Shown here: in pieces, positions 16,151 to 25,660 of the stretch
How the letters are laid out: every line of letters starts with the position of its first letter
How positions within the stretch are numbered: position 1 is the stretch's first letter
From: Hyphomonadaceae bacterium
GTDB lineage: Bacteria > Pseudomonadota > Alphaproteobacteria > Caulobacterales > Aquidulcibacteraceae
Assembly: GCA_019753175.1 (NCBI GenBank)
Contig: JAIELK010000013.1
Coordinates: 1 to 64,000 of the forward strand
Direction: 5' to 3'
Length of the DNA stretch: 64,000 nucleotides
Translations under genes and position numbers: made by a program
The notes under the pieces: generated by a model
What the model was told of the DNA's origin: nothing
Databases searched by the model: none
What the model saw: only the letters and a program-made list of their open reading frames with translations

Positions 16151-16489
16151 GTGGCGGTAACACCGGCCCGCGCGCGCCAGCTGGCGCTGTCACTGGAGGC
16201 GGTAAGCCATGCGCCGCACTTTGACCGCACCGCTTTCAAGACGCCGCGCAAAACCTTCGCCACGCTGGCGAACTCCGGCGCCGACCTCAATCTGATGTTC
16301 GATTCGGCTTTGCAGGAATTCTATTGCGAACACGCGCCGCACGCGTTTTCGCCTGTTGCCGGCGGTTGGGGCCGCATGGGCGCCACACGCTGCGACTTGA
16401 AGCAAGTCGATGCCGACACGCTGCTCTCGGCGCTGACAGCGGCCCACGCACTCGCCGCTCCGAAGCCTAAACGGCGCAAGCTAAGCTGA
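16151..16489 (+). CDS. MmcQ/YjbR family protein
   Basis: The 112-residue protein starts at GTG 16151, 1 bp after the GSDH stop, which suggests translational coupling. The family pattern is visible as ALSLEAVSHAPHFDRTAFKT, then KTFATLANSGADLNLMFD and GWGRMGATRCDLKQVD. MmcQ/YjbR proteins have a double-wing DNA-binding-like fold and are annotated as DNA-binding, but their role is poorly known. The C-terminus is basic (KPKRRKLS). Confidence 0.82.
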   Translation: MAVTPARARQLALSLEAVSHAPHFDRTAFKTPRKTFATLANSGADLNLMFDSALQEFYCEHAPHAFSPVAGGWGRMGATRCDLKQVDADTLLSALTAAHALAAPKPKRRKLS

Positions 16490-16614
16490 GGCTCTGGCGC
16501 AACAGCGAGCGCGGCTGATGCGCTGGCGGCTGCACCTGCCGTCCGCGCGCTTGCCACAATGTGCTAAAGCTTCGTTCACCATAGCGGCGGTATGGTGATG
16601 GGGGAGTTGGTCCT

Positions 16615-16800
16615 ATGCTGGAGAAACGCGAAGGCGAACCTTGTCCGATCTGCGCGCAGCCGCTGCAGCGACGCAGATCGACCTTCCGCACGATCCTCGG
16701 CGACGTCGCCTATTGCGCACGCTGCAGCGCGAGCTACGAGCTGGCCGAGGACAATGATCTAGGGCCTCTCGCTCTGAAAACGGAAGCGCCGGCGTACTGA
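16615..16800 (+). CDS. Small zinc-ribbon-like protein
   Basis: The 61-residue protein carries CPICAQPL near residue 10 and CARCSASY near 34, two CxxC pairs that probably bind one zinc ion. The rest is charged and ends in ALKTEAPAY. GGGGGAG precedes the ATG. Such proteins may bind RNA, DNA or another protein; no specific family is recognised. It lies alone between the MmcQ-like gene and the convergent PhzF gene. Confidence 0.65.
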   Translation: MLEKREGEPCPICAQPLQRRRSTFRTILGDVAYCARCSASYELAEDNDLGPLALKTEAPAY

Positions 16801-16831
16801 GTCGCGCGGCAGCGCACGGGGCGCCGAGCTG

Positions 16832-17716
16832 CTAGAGCGAGAGCCGCCCCTCCGTCACTTTGACTGCCTTGCCGGCGATGCGCGCGCCCGCCAGCGCGCC
16901 GCTCTCGATGTTCACTTCGAGACCGATCAAAGACGGGCGGCCCATCTCGGCCCCCTGAAGGATCGGCAGCGTATGCCAGCCGTCGGGCAGATCCTCGAAG
17001 CGCGCCAAAACGCCAGCGAACGCAGCGGCCGCGCCGCCGGTGGCGGGGTCTTCGACGATGCCAAGCTCAGGTGCGAACATGCGTGCGCGGAAGGCGTGCG
17101 GCGCGTTGGGCTCAGCGCGAGCGTAGACGAAAACCCCGGCCCCGAGTGAGGAGGCGTCGCGCGGTTGAGCGCGCGACAAAGCGTCGAGATCGGCCACCGG
17201 GATCATCGCGAACGGCACGCCGGCAGAGAACAGCGACGGCTTGTGCGCCTGGAAGCCGATGTCGCGTTCGCTGAGGCCGAGCGCTCGCGCCGCAGCCGCA
17301 CTGGATGGGTCGGCGCCCGCAGGCCCGGAGAGTTTCGGGACCGTGAACTCGGCGAAGCTTGGCCCGTCGCCCAGCTTCACGCCGCAGCGCACGGGGCCGA
17401 TCTTTTCCTCAAGCACCAGCAGCACGTCTTTCACGTCGCCGCGGCCATGGCGCTGTTCCGCGATCGCGATCGCGGCGCCGATCGTCGGATGGCCGGCGAA
17501 GGGCAGCTCAGCGCCGGGCGTGAAGATGCGCACGCTCGCCTCGTGCAGCGGGTTTGCCGGTGCGCGCACGAACACGGTTTCCGACAGATTGAACTCGCGT
17601 GCGATGGTTTGCATCTGCGCGTCGGAGAGTGCATCGGCGTCGAACACGACCGCCAGAGGATTGCCGGCGAAACGGGTGTCGGTGAACACGTCATAGGTGG
17701 TGAAGGGGAGGGTCAT
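16832..17716 (-). CDS. PhzF family isomerase-like protein
   Basis: The 294-residue protein has the hallmark N-terminus DVFTDTRFAGNPLAVVFDAD and the motif LSETVFV, with Glu of that motif being the expected catalytic residue. It also has FTPGAELPFAGHPTIGAA and EDPATGGAAAAFAG in the second half. The PhzF fold is two diaminopimelate-epimerase-like lobes. Phenazine synthesis genes are absent here, so this is a housekeeping relative of unknown substrate. It has no close operon partner; the upstream gene on the same strand is 65 bp away. Confidence 0.9.
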   Translation of the reverse strand: MTLPFTTYDVFTDTRFAGNPLAVVFDADALSDAQMQTIAREFNLSETVFVRAPANPLHEASVRIFTPGAELPFAGHPTIGAAIAIAEQRHGRGDVKDVLLVLEEKIGPVRCGVKLGDGPSFAEFTVPKLSGPAGADPSSAAAARALGLSERDIGFQAHKPSLFSAGVPFAMIPVADLDALSRAQPRDASSLGAGVFVYARAEPNAPHAFRARMFAPELGIVEDPATGGAAAAFAGVLARFEDLPDGWHTLPILQGAEMGRPSLIGLEVNIESGALAGARIAGKAVKVTEGRLSL

Positions 17717-17781
17717 CGCGATGTCTTAGCAATACGCCGCAGGCAAGCGAAGGCCGCCCTCCGCGGGAGCAGGTGTCGGGT

Positions 17782-18282
17782 TCAATTTGATGAAGCGTCG
17801 CTAGGCGATTGTGAAATCGGCGTGGGCTCTGTCGCTGGGGCGGTTGCTGGTTCCGTTGAGGGGGGCGATGCCGTTGTCGGAAAGAGCGCCAGCCCGTCAG
17901 CGTTATAGAAGTAGAACAGCCAATCTTCGCCGTTCTTGACGTAGGTGAAAGTCTCAACGAACGGACTCTGCTGACATTGACGCTGGTACGTGAGGGTTAC
18001 GAAGTAACCTGAGGTGTGAGCATTGAGATTCCACGATGTTGCCTGCTCCGGAAACTCTGACTCGCACCGTGCATTGCGCACCGCGGTGTTGAGTCGCGCC
18101 ATCGTCTCGACGGTCGCATTGGCGCGCAGGGCGTCGGACGCTTCCCTATAGATGGCGGCGTCGTCACCTGCTGCTTGCAGATCATGGAACCGCTGCGCTG
18201 CGCTGTTCACCGCGGCGATGTCCTCACCAGCGGAGCAGCCGGCGAGGCAAAACAGCGCGAAAAGCGAAGTTGCCCTTACCAT
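17782..18282 (-). CDS. Lipoprotein, possibly DUF4019-like
   Basis: ATG 18282 with GGGAG upstream is chosen over an ATG 14 codons earlier. The first 20 residues are a signal peptide with lipobox LAGC. The body (about residues 25-135) alternates helix and strand: SAAQRFHDLQAAGDDAAIYREA, YFVTLTYQRQC and FTYVKNGEDWLFYFYNADG, which resembles DUF4019-type periplasmic domains. The last 35 residues are Pro/Ser/Thr-rich and flexible. The gene starts 39 bp after the GabD-like gene's stop, so the two may share a transcript. Confidence 0.7.
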   Translation of the reverse strand: MVRATSLFALFCLAGCSAGEDIAAVNSAAQRFHDLQAAGDDAAIYREASDALRANATVETMARLNTAVRNARCESEFPEQATSWNLNAHTSGYFVTLTYQRQCQQSPFVETFTYVKNGEDWLFYFYNADGLALFPTTASPPSTEPATAPATEPTPISQSPSDASSN

Positions 18283-18320
18283 CTCCAGCTCCCTATCCGA
18301 GGTTGCGAAGGCGGGACAAG

Positions 18321-19757
18321 TCAAAATCCCCCGAAGTTCACGAACTTCGTCTCCAGATATTCTTCCAGCCCTTCGACGCCGCCTTCGCGCCCGAGGCCGC
18401 TCTCCTTGATGCCGCCGAACGGGATCACTTCGTTCGAGAAGATGCCATCGTTGATGGAGACCATGCCGTATTCGAGCCGCTCGGCGACGCGCCAGCAGCG
18501 GTTGACATCGCGTGAGAAGAAATAGCCGGCGAGGCCGTATTCAGTGTCGTTGGCGATGGCGACGGCTTCGTCTTCCGTTTCGAAGCGGATCAGCGGCGCC
18601 ACGGGCCCGAAAATCTCTTCGCGATTGACGCGCATCTCGCGCGTCACGTTTGTGAGCACGGTCGGCGCATAGAACTGGGCGCCGGCTGCGTGCTTGTTGC
18701 CGCCTGCGAGCGCCACCGCGCCGGCGTCGATGGCTTCCGCCACTATCTGCTCGACTTTCTCAATCGCTTTCTGATCGATCAGCGGCCCAATCTCGACGCC
18801 TTCGGCTTGGCCATCGCCGACCTTCAATTTCGACACGGCGTCAGCGAGTTTTTTCGAGAACGAGTCGTAGATTGCGTCCTCCACCAAGATGCGATTGGCG
18901 CACACGCACGTTTGCCCCGCATTGCGGAACTTGGAGGCGATTGCGCCTTTGACGGCAAGGTCTAGATCGGCGTCGGCGAACACGATGAGCGGCGCATTGC
19001 CGCCAAGTTCGAGCGAGACGCGCTTCACGGTCGAGCCGACGCAGGCCGCGCCGAGCTTCTTGCCGATCTCAGTCGAGCCGGTGAACGAGAACTTGCGCAC
19101 CAGCGGGCTCTCGCACAGTACGCGGCCGACATCGGCGGTGTGCCGTTGCGTGGTCACGACATTGAACACGCCGGCCGGCACGCCCGCCCGCTCGGCCAGC
19201 TCCGCCAGCGCCAAAGCTGTCAGCGGCGTCTGCGACGGGGGTTTCAACACGATGGGGCAGCCCGCGGCGAGCGCGGGCCCCGCCTTGCGGGTGATCATCG
19301 CCATGGGGAAGTTCCACGGCGTGATCGCGGCGCAGACGCCGACCGGCTGTTTGATGGTCACATAGCGGCGTGTGGCCGTGGTGCTCGGGATAGTGCGGCC
19401 GTAGGCGCGTTTGGCCTCTTCGCCGAACCACTCGATGAACGCCGCGCCGTAGAGGGCCTCGCCGCGCGCCTCAGCCAGCGGCTTGCCGCCCTCCATGGTG
19501 ATGAGCCGCGCCAGCCGGTCCAGACTGGCGATCATGGCGTCGTACCAGGCGCGCATGATCTGTGCGCGCTCTTTGGCGGTCTTGGCCGCCCACGCAGGGA
19601 GTGCGCGGTGCGCCGCGGCGACAGCGGCTTCCGTCTCAGCGCCGCCGAGATCGGGAACCTCGGCGATCACCGCCTGTGTTGCCGGGTTGTAAACCTTGAA
19701 GCGAGCGGCGCCGCCGCGCCAGGCGCCATCGATGTAGGCTTCCGATCGAATGTCCAA
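18321..19757 (-). CDS. gabD: NAD(P)-dependent succinate-semialdehyde dehydrogenase
   Basis: The start is TTG 19757, with AAGGAGAGAGG placed 8 bases upstream, giving 478 residues, the usual GabD length. The long upstream open frame is Arg-rich noise. Hallmarks are ITPWNFPMAMITRKAGPALAAGC, the catalytic Glu of LELGGNAP near residue 248, and the catalytic Cys of NAGQTCVCANR near 282. GFGGIKESGLGREGG-like sequence at the C-terminus fits the SSADH subgroup. The enzyme oxidises succinate semialdehyde to succinate in GABA or related catabolism. No gabT is nearby. Confidence 0.88.
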   Translation of the reverse strand: MDIRSEAYIDGAWRGGAARFKVYNPATQAVIAEVPDLGGAETEAAVAAAHRALPAWAAKTAKERAQIMRAWYDAMIASLDRLARLITMEGGKPLAEARGEALYGAAFIEWFGEEAKRAYGRTIPSTTATRRYVTIKQPVGVCAAITPWNFPMAMITRKAGPALAAGCPIVLKPPSQTPLTALALAELAERAGVPAGVFNVVTTQRHTADVGRVLCESPLVRKFSFTGSTEIGKKLGAACVGSTVKRVSLELGGNAPLIVFADADLDLAVKGAIASKFRNAGQTCVCANRILVEDAIYDSFSKKLADAVSKLKVGDGQAEGVEIGPLIDQKAIEKVEQIVAEAIDAGAVALAGGNKHAAGAQFYAPTVLTNVTREMRVNREEIFGPVAPLIRFETEDEAVAIANDTEYGLAGYFFSRDVNRCWRVAERLEYGMVSINDGIFSNEVIPFGGIKESGLGREGGVEGLEEYLETKFVNFGGF

Positions 19758-19879
19758 ACCCTCTCTCCTTGCTTTGCGCAGCCTCAACGCGGCGCCGCGC
19801 AATGGATGCAACGTGACGCAAAGCGCGTCGTGTGCGACGATAGGCGCATACACGCCATAGCGAAACAAGAGGCGCCCCA

Positions 19880-20725
19880 ATGAGCTGGAAAGACATCCTG
19901 GTTCTCGTCGCCGAAGCCGAAGCCGACGAAGCGGCGCTGGCGCTCGGTGAAGCCTTGGCCCGTCAGTGCGCTGACAGCCATCTGGCCGCCGCCTTCCTGA
20001 CGCCGCTGCCCGATGAGCCCCTCGCCTATGAGCCCACAGTCGTAGCGGGTGTCTGGGCAGAGCTGCTGAGCCGCGCGCGCCAGGAGGCCGAAGCCGAACG
20101 CAAGAACGTCGAAAAGCGGCTCGCGCAGTTCGAGCGCGGCATCGAGCTGCGCAACGCCGAAGCGCTGTCGCGCGATCTGGGCCGCGTCGCGGCCGTGCAT
20201 GCGCGCTACGCCGACGTGGCGGTGATGACGCGCCCAAGCGACGGCGCCGGCGGAGACCTGCGCGAGGAGATCGTGGAAGGCGTGCTCTTTCATTCCGGGC
20301 GCCCGGCCTTGATCGCGCCCCCCGGCTGGAAGGGGACTGGGATCGGCAAGCGCGTGGTGGTGGCGTGGGACGCCAGCCGCGAAGCGACGCGCGCTTTGTC
20401 GGAAGCGCAATCGATCCTCGACCGCGCGGAGCAGGTGACGGTGGTGACCGTCGACGCCAAGCCGAAAATGTTCGGCCATGGCGATCAGCCTGGCGCCAAC
20501 ATCGCCGCGCACTTGTCACGCCGGGGGTTGCCGGCCGAGGTGCGCAATGTCGACTCGATGGGACGTTCCGCGTCGCTGGCGATCCTGGAGGAGGCTGAAA
20601 CCCTACAGGCGGACCTTGTCGTGATGGGCGGCTACGCGCACTCGCGCCTGCGCGAACTCGTGTTCGGCGGCGCTACGCGGGAGTTGTTGCGCGTTGCGAC
20701 CGTTCCGCTGCTGATGGCGCATTAG
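19880..20725 (+). CDS. Tandem universal stress protein (UspA family)
   Basis: The 281 residues contain two Usp domains. The first starts WKDILVLVAEAEADEAALAL and the second GKRVVVAWDASREATRALSEA. The second keeps the ATP-binding loop GGYAHSRLRELVFGGATRELL. The first is degenerate at the nucleotide loop, so perhaps one ATP is bound per chain. Usp proteins act in stress and growth-arrest signalling. The gene is divergent from gabD. A 6-bp hairpin follows the stop. Confidence 0.9.
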   Translation: MSWKDILVLVAEAEADEAALALGEALARQCADSHLAAAFLTPLPDEPLAYEPTVVAGVWAELLSRARQEAEAERKNVEKRLAQFERGIELRNAEALSRDLGRVAAVHARYADVAVMTRPSDGAGGDLREEIVEGVLFHSGRPALIAPPGWKGTGIGKRVVVAWDASREATRALSEAQSILDRAEQVTVVTVDAKPKMFGHGDQPGANIAAHLSRRGLPAEVRNVDSMGRSASLAILEEAETLQADLVVMGGYAHSRLRELVFGGATRELLRVATVPLLMAH

Positions 20726-20727
20726 GC

Positions 20728-20744
20728 GCACACCCCTTGTGTGC
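20728..20744. terminator. Short hairpin after the Usp gene
   Basis: GCACAC, loop CCCTT and GTGTGC form a 6-bp stem 2 bp after the Usp stop. There is no T-tract, so it may be a weak terminator or an mRNA-stabilising hairpin. Confidence 0.35.
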
Positions 20745-20839
20745 TCAACGCGCCACACCTACGTCGTGCAAACAACATCGCTCATGCCACGTTGGCCGGC
20801 CGTAATGGGGGTTAACGTGGGACGCCTTAGGGGTCGATC

Positions 20840-23431
20840 ATGGATATGGAAAAGCTCACCGAGCGCGCACGCGGATTCGTACAGGCGGCGCAGACCATCG
20901 CCATCCGCGAACAGAATCAGCAGCTCGAAACCCAGCATCTTCTGAAAGCGCTGCTCGACGACCGCGAAGGTTTAGCCGCAGAGCTGATGCGCTCGGCCGG
21001 CGCCGATCCACGCCGAGCCGCCGACGAAGTGGACGCGGCGGTGCGCGCGCTGCCGAAAGTGCAGGGCGGCGGCGACCGCATGTATGCGGCCACGTCGTTC
21101 TCGCGCGCACTCGACGCCGCCGAACAGGCCGCGACCAAGGCCGGCGATTCCTACGTCACCGCCGAGCGGCTGCTATTCGGTCTTATCATCGCAGACGGAA
21201 AGGCGAGCGAAATCCTGAAGAAGGCGGGGCTTACGCCGCAGAAACTCGAAGATGCGATCGGCAAGCTGCGCAAGGGCCGCACGGCGCAATCCACTTCCGC
21301 CGAAGATCAATACGATGCGCTGAAGAAGTACGCCCGCGATCTCACCGAGGACGCGCGCAAGGGCAAGCTCGATCCGGTGATCGGGCGCGACGAGGAAATC
21401 CGCCGCACCATCCAGGTGCTGTCGCGCCGGACCAAAAACAACCCTGTGCTGATCGGCGAGCCGGGCGTCGGCAAGACCGCGATTGCCGAAGGCCTGGCGC
21501 TGCGCATCGTCAATGGCGATGTGCCGGAAAGCCTGAAGCACAAGAAGCTGCTCGCGCTCGACATGGGTTCGCTGATCGCCGGGGCGAAATTCCGCGGCGA
21601 GTTCGAGGAGCGTTTGAAGGCGGTGCTGAACGAGGTGATCGCCGCCGAGGGCGGGATCGTGCTGTTCATCGACGAGATGCACACCCTGGTCGGGGCCGGC
21701 AAGAGCGAGGGCGCGATGGACGCGTCCAATCTGCTGAAGCCGGCGCTGGCGCGCGGCGAGCTGCATTGCGTCGGCGCCACCACGCTCGATGAGTATCGCA
21801 AGCACGTAGAGAAGGACGCCGCCTTGGCGCGGCGCTTCCAGCCGGTGTTCGTCAACGAGCCCAGTATCGAGGACACCATCTCGATTCTGCGCGGGCTCAA
21901 GGACAAGTACGAGCAGCACCATGGCGTGCGCATTTCCGACGCCGCCATCGTCGCCGCCGCGCAGCTTTCGCACCGCTACATTACCGACCGCTTCCTGCCC
22001 GACAAAGCCATCGATCTGATGGACGAAGCCGGCTCGCGCCTGCGCATGGCGGTGGATTCCAAACCCGAGGAGCTGGACGAACTTGATCGCCGCATCCTGC
22101 AATTCAAGATCGAGATCGAGGCGCTGAAGAAGGAGCGCGACCCGGCCTCGCAGGATCGCGCCAAAAAGCTCGAAGCGGAAATCCGGGAGCTTGAAACCCG
22201 CTCGGGCGAACTCACCGCCACCTGGAGCGCGGAGAAGCAGAAGCTGCAAGTCACCTCCAAATCCAAGGAAGAGCTGGAGCGGCTGCACAACGATTACGAG
22301 GAAGCGGTGCGCCGCGGCGATCTCGCGCGCGCCTCGGAACTCAAATACGGTCGCATCCCTCAGCTTGAGAAGCAGATAGCAGACGCCGAGACGAAGGGCG
22401 GCGGCGAGGGCTTGGTGAAGGAAATGGTGGACGCTGAAGCCATCGCCTCGGTGGTGGCGCGCTGGACCGGTGTCCCGGTTGAGAAGATGCTGGAGGGCGA
22501 AAAGGCCAAGCTGCTGGCGATGGAAGAAAACCTGCGCCGCCGCGTGATCGGCCAGGAGCCGGCTTTGCGCGCGGTCAGCGACGCGGTGCGCCGTGCGCGC
22601 GCCGGCTTGCAGGATCCCAACCGGCCGATCGGTTCGTTCATGTTCCTGGGACCGACGGGCGTCGGCAAAACCGAGCTCACGAAAGCCCTGGCGGAATTTT
22701 TGTTCGATGACGAACAGGCGATGAGCCGTATCGACATGAGCGAATACATGGAAAAGCACTCGGTCGCCCGCATGATCGGCGCGCCTCCGGGATATGTCGG
22801 CTACGAAGAGGGCGGCGCGCTGACAGAGTCGGTGCGGCGGCGTCCCTATCAGGTGATCCTGTTCGACGAGATTGAGAAGGCCCACCCCGACGTGTTCAAT
22901 GTGCTGTTGCAAGTGCTCGACGACGGCCGCCTCACCGACGGCCAGGGCCGCACCGTCGATTTCAAGAACACCATCCTGATCATGACCTCCAATGCCGGCG
23001 CGCAGTTTCTCGCCGAACAGCCGGAGGGCGCTGACGTTGAAGACGTACGCGGCCCGGTGATGAACGAAGTGCGTGGCCGCTTCCGCCCGGAATTTCTCAA
23101 CCGCATCGACGAGATCATTCTGTTCAAGCGCCTGGAACGCGCGCAGATGGGCTCGATCGTCGATATCCAGCTGAAGCGCCTGGAGAAGCTCCTGGCCGCG
23201 CGAAACATGAGCGTCGAACTCGACGCCCACGCCAAGAGTGAACTCGCCAAGCGCGGCTACGACCCGGCCTGGGGCGCGCGGCCGCTCAAGCGCGTGATCC
23301 AGAAGGACGTACAAGATCCGCTGGCGCGGCTGATTTTGGAGGGCCGGGTCAAGGATGGCGACGCGGTGCGCGTCAGCTTCGACGGCAACGATTTCCTGTT
23401 CAACGGCAAGAACGACAAGAAAGCCGCCTGA
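20840..23431 (+). CDS. clpB: ClpB disaggregase (Hsp100)
   Basis: The 863 residues match ClpB length. In order they are a Clp-N double repeat (residues 1-150), AAA+ domain 1 with GEPGVGKT near 207, a coiled-coil middle domain of about 130 residues ([19 protein letters not shown]), and AAA+ domain 2 with GPTGVGKT near 604. ClpB threads aggregated proteins with DnaK/DnaJ during heat stress. The ATG at 20840 has AGGGG upstream; a second ATG two codons later is equally plausible. I see no certain heat-shock sigma site in the 114-bp leader. Confidence 0.97.
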   Translation: MDMEKLTERARGFVQAAQTIAIREQNQQLETQHLLKALLDDREGLAAELMRSAGADPRRAADEVDAAVRALPKVQGGGDRMYAATSFSRALDAAEQAATKAGDSYVTAERLLFGLIIADGKASEILKKAGLTPQKLEDAIGKLRKGRTAQSTSAEDQYDALKKYARDLTEDARKGKLDPVIGRDEEIRRTIQVLSRRTKNNPVLIGEPGVGKTAIAEGLALRIVNGDVPESLKHKKLLALDMGSLIAGAKFRGEFEERLKAVLNEVIAAEGGIVLFIDEMHTLVGAGKSEGAMDASNLLKPALARGELHCVGATTLDEYRKHVEKDAALARRFQPVFVNEPSIEDTISILRGLKDKYEQHHGVRISDAAIVAAAQLSHRYITDRFLPDKAIDLMDEAGSRLRMAVDSKPEELDELDRRILQFKIEIEALKKERDPASQDRAKKLEAEIRELETRSGELTATWSAEKQKLQVTSKSKEELERLHNDYEEAVRRGDLARASELKYGRIPQLEKQIADAETKGGGEGLVKEMVDAEAIASVVARWTGVPVEKMLEGEKAKLLAMEENLRRRVIGQEPALRAVSDAVRRARAGLQDPNRPIGSFMFLGPTGVGKTELTKALAEFLFDDEQAMSRIDMSEYMEKHSVARMIGAPPGYVGYEEGGALTESVRRRPYQVILFDEIEKAHPDVFNVLLQVLDDGRLTDGQGRTVDFKNTILIMTSNAGAQFLAEQPEGADVEDVRGPVMNEVRGRFRPEFLNRIDEIILFKRLERAQMGSIVDIQLKRLEKLLAARNMSVELDAHAKSELAKRGYDPAWGARPLKRVIQKDVQDPLARLILEGRVKDGDAVRVSFDGNDFLFNGKNDKKAA

Positions 23432-23446
23432 GCGGGGGTAGCGCCG

Positions 23447-23482
23447 TGAGGCTTTGCGCCGCCGACGCCGGCGTCAGCCTCA
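23447..23482. terminator. Stem-loop after clpB
   Basis: TGAGGCT at 23447-23453 pairs with AGCCTCA at 23476-23482, and an inner GACGCCGGCGTC palindrome lies between. No T-tract is present. It may be a bidirectional transcription stop between clpB and the convergent small lipoprotein gene, whose stop codon it overlaps. Confidence 0.4.
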
Positions 23483-23620
23483 GTCGTCTTCTTGTTCGCC
23501 GCCGCCTTCGCTTTGCTCAGTTTCCTCGCCTTCCTCGGCGCCGGGGATAGCGTCGCACGCAGCAGCACCCAGTATGGCGGTGGCGGCGAGGGCGGCTTTC
23601 AGCAATGAGACTGTACGCAT
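23480..23620 (-). CDS. 46-residue acidic lipoprotein
   Basis: The reading frame has a signal peptide MRTVSLLKAALAATAILGAA ending in AAAC, a plausible lipobox, then a mature peptide rich in Glu, Gly and Gln ending GGGEQEDD. The ribosome site is weak, which lowers confidence. It resembles the small secreted acidic lipoproteins that accompany many alphaproteobacterial genes, with unknown function. It is convergent with clpB. Confidence 0.5.
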   Translation of the reverse strand: MRTVSLLKAALAATAILGAAACDAIPGAEEGEETEQSEGGGEQEDD

Positions 23621-23694
23621 GGCGGCTAGATGGCCGACGGGCCGTCGCTGCACAAGCGCCGCGCTGCAATGACAGCCATTCGCTCACCAACCGC

Positions 23695-24618
23695 TCAGCC
23701 GCCTTCCTCGGTGAGGACAAAACTGGCGCGCCGATTTCGGAAATCGACGGTGACGCGCTCAAATTGGCGCAGGGCATCCATGCCAAGGAACAAAGCCGGC
23801 CGGTTGGTCAGGCGAAGGTGACGAAAAACGTAGGGGTTGGCGAACGCTACGGGGAGACCGGAGATCGCCATGCCGCCAATGCGAAGTCTGTCGACGCGCG
23901 TGTAGTCGGCGGTGAAGTGATCTCCGGTTACGCTGACTAGGCCGATTTCCTCGAATTCGTTGTGCCGATCGGTCAAGAGCCGGCGCAACGCGTCGTTGCC
24001 GATGCTTACCTCCAGGCCGCTGTCGACGATCACATCGACGGGCGTACCGGCGACATCGGAATCAACGAGTACGAGTTGGCCGAAGCGTGCGCGTGCGCGC
24101 ACCACGATCTCATTGGGGGTCATCGGCTCGATCCGCCTCGGCGCCGCGCCAACGCGCACTTGCTGCGCGGCAAAGTCGAGCACCACGCGCTGTCCGCGCA
24201 GCGCGTCGATGCCAAGGATTCCCATCGCGCCCAAGTGGTTGCGACTGACGGTGAACGCCTGCAGCGTGCTGACGCGGCCTTCAATAAAGGAGAGGTTGGG
24301 GACGTGCACGGATGCGAGTTCGCGCGCCGCAGTCATGGAGACCATGCGCACGCGACCTGCCGGTTGCAGGTTTAGCTGCTCAGCCAAGTCTCGCGCTACG
24401 ACATAGCGCACCGAACCGGTATCGACAATAAAGGGGAACGGCCCGGCGCCGTCGATGGTGACGGACACCAGCATCCGCGCCGACTCGGATGAAACGGCGT
24501 CCACGACGGACTCGCCGCCGCCGTCTTCAACAGCCTCGGTCGGCGCTTGGGCGTGGGTGTGAGGCGCCTGTAACAGCACGCTGGCTGCAAGGGCGAAGAT
24601 CAGGCGCAAGGCGATCAT
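23695..24618 (-). CDS. Secreted retropepsin-like aspartyl protease
   Basis: The protein of 307 residues begins with a signal peptide (to about residue 24, after THAQA). It has two retropepsin half-sites in one chain: FIVDTGS with the Asp at 66 and VIVDSGLE near 198. The second half has LFLGMDALRQFERVTVDF, a typical family ending. So the chain could fold as an intramolecular dimer, like pepsin, instead of the homodimer of viral enzymes. AGGAGG precedes the ATG. The substrate is unknown; the location is periplasmic or outside. Confidence 0.82.
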   Translation of the reverse strand: MIALRLIFALAASVLLQAPHTHAQAPTEAVEDGGGESVVDAVSSESARMLVSVTIDGAGPFPFIVDTGSVRYVVARDLAEQLNLQPAGRVRMVSMTAARELASVHVPNLSFIEGRVSTLQAFTVSRNHLGAMGILGIDALRGQRVVLDFAAQQVRVGAAPRRIEPMTPNEIVVRARARFGQLVLVDSDVAGTPVDVIVDSGLEVSIGNDALRRLLTDRHNEFEEIGLVSVTGDHFTADYTRVDRLRIGGMAISGLPVAFANPYVFRHLRLTNRPALFLGMDALRQFERVTVDFRNRRASFVLTEEGG

Positions 24619-24718
24619 CCCATCCTCCTCGGTTGGTCTAAGTCTAGCGAGAATCGTTACCGCAGCCTACCGGCTTGCGACGCTTGGCTCGTCGGCGCCT
24701 GCGTGCCAACACTGACAT

Positions 24719-25603
24719 ATGGAACCGACAGCACCGCCGCTCCTGGTCATCGCCCCGAAGCCACGTGACCTCGGCGACAATTTCATCGTGCGGCGCGCGC
24801 TACCGGCGATCGAGCGGCGCATGGTCGGGCCGTTCATCTTCTGGGACGAGTTCGGCCCCGGACGCTTCGAACCGGGCAAGGGCCTTGACGTGCGTCCGCA
24901 CCCGCACATCGGCCTCGCCACCGTCACCTACATGTTTGAGGGCGAGATCTTCCACCGCGACACGTTGGGATCGGCGCAGGCGATCAAGCCAGGCGATGTC
25001 AATTGGATGAACGCAGGCCGCGGCATCGCGCACTCGGAACGCACGCCTGCGGAGCTACGCGCCAGCGGCTCGCCCATTGGCGGCATCCAGTCCTGGGTGG
25101 CGCTGCCCAAGACACACGAAGAGAGCGCGCCGTTCTTCGCGCATCACGGGGCAAACGAGCTGCCTTTGATCGAAGACGCCGGGCTGCGGGTGCGCCTGAT
25201 TGCAGGCGCACTGTTCGGCAAGGCATCGCCGCTGCAAACCGCATGGGAAACGCTCTACGCCGAGGTGCAGCTTGATGCAGGCGCATCTTTGCCGCTCAAT
25301 GCAGATACCGAAGAGCGCGCGCTCTATCTCGTCTCCGGCGACATCGAGATCGCAGGAGACCGCTTTGCGCCCGGGAGGCTGTTGGTGCTGCGGCCCGGCG
25401 ATACGCTGAGCGTGCGCGCGGCGACGCCAGCGCGCTTCATGCTGCTCGGTGGCGCGGCGATGGACGGCCCACGCCACATCTGGTGGAACTTCGTCTCGTC
25501 GAGCAAGGAGCGCATCGAGCAAGCGAAGGCCGATTGGCAAGGCGGCAGGTTTGGCGTTGTGCCGGGCGACGAGGCAGACTTCATCCCGCTGCCGGAGCGC
25601 TGA
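24719..25603 (+). CDS. Pirin family protein
   Basis: The 294 residues form a bicupin. The N-terminal cupin has the metal-binding signature DVRPHPHIGLATVTYMFEGEI near residue 60, with two His and a Glu, and DVNWMNAGRGIAHSER near 100. The C-terminal cupin begins near residue 175 (ASLPLNADTEERALYLVSG). Pirins bind iron and some have quercetin dioxygenase activity. The gene has no obvious operon partner; the downstream SDR gene is 58 bp away on the same strand. Confidence 0.92.
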   Translation: MEPTAPPLLVIAPKPRDLGDNFIVRRALPAIERRMVGPFIFWDEFGPGRFEPGKGLDVRPHPHIGLATVTYMFEGEIFHRDTLGSAQAIKPGDVNWMNAGRGIAHSERTPAELRASGSPIGGIQSWVALPKTHEESAPFFAHHGANELPLIEDAGLRVRLIAGALFGKASPLQTAWETLYAEVQLDAGASLPLNADTEERALYLVSGDIEIAGDRFAPGRLLVLRPGDTLSVRAATPARFMLLGGAAMDGPRHIWWNFVSSSKERIEQAKADWQGGRFGVVPGDEADFIPLPER

Positions 25604-25660
25604 GGCGCCGGCGGCGCACCCACGTTGCGGGGCTCCGCGCCCGCGGTCCATACTGCGGTC

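Noticed and set aside
15466-16290. 274-residue open frame opposite the GSDH lipoprotein gene
   Set aside because: Shadow of a well-supported GSDH gene on the other strand.
21173-23314. 713-residue open frame opposite clpB
   Set aside because: It is the exact antisense shadow of the GC-rich clpB gene and has no protein-family features.
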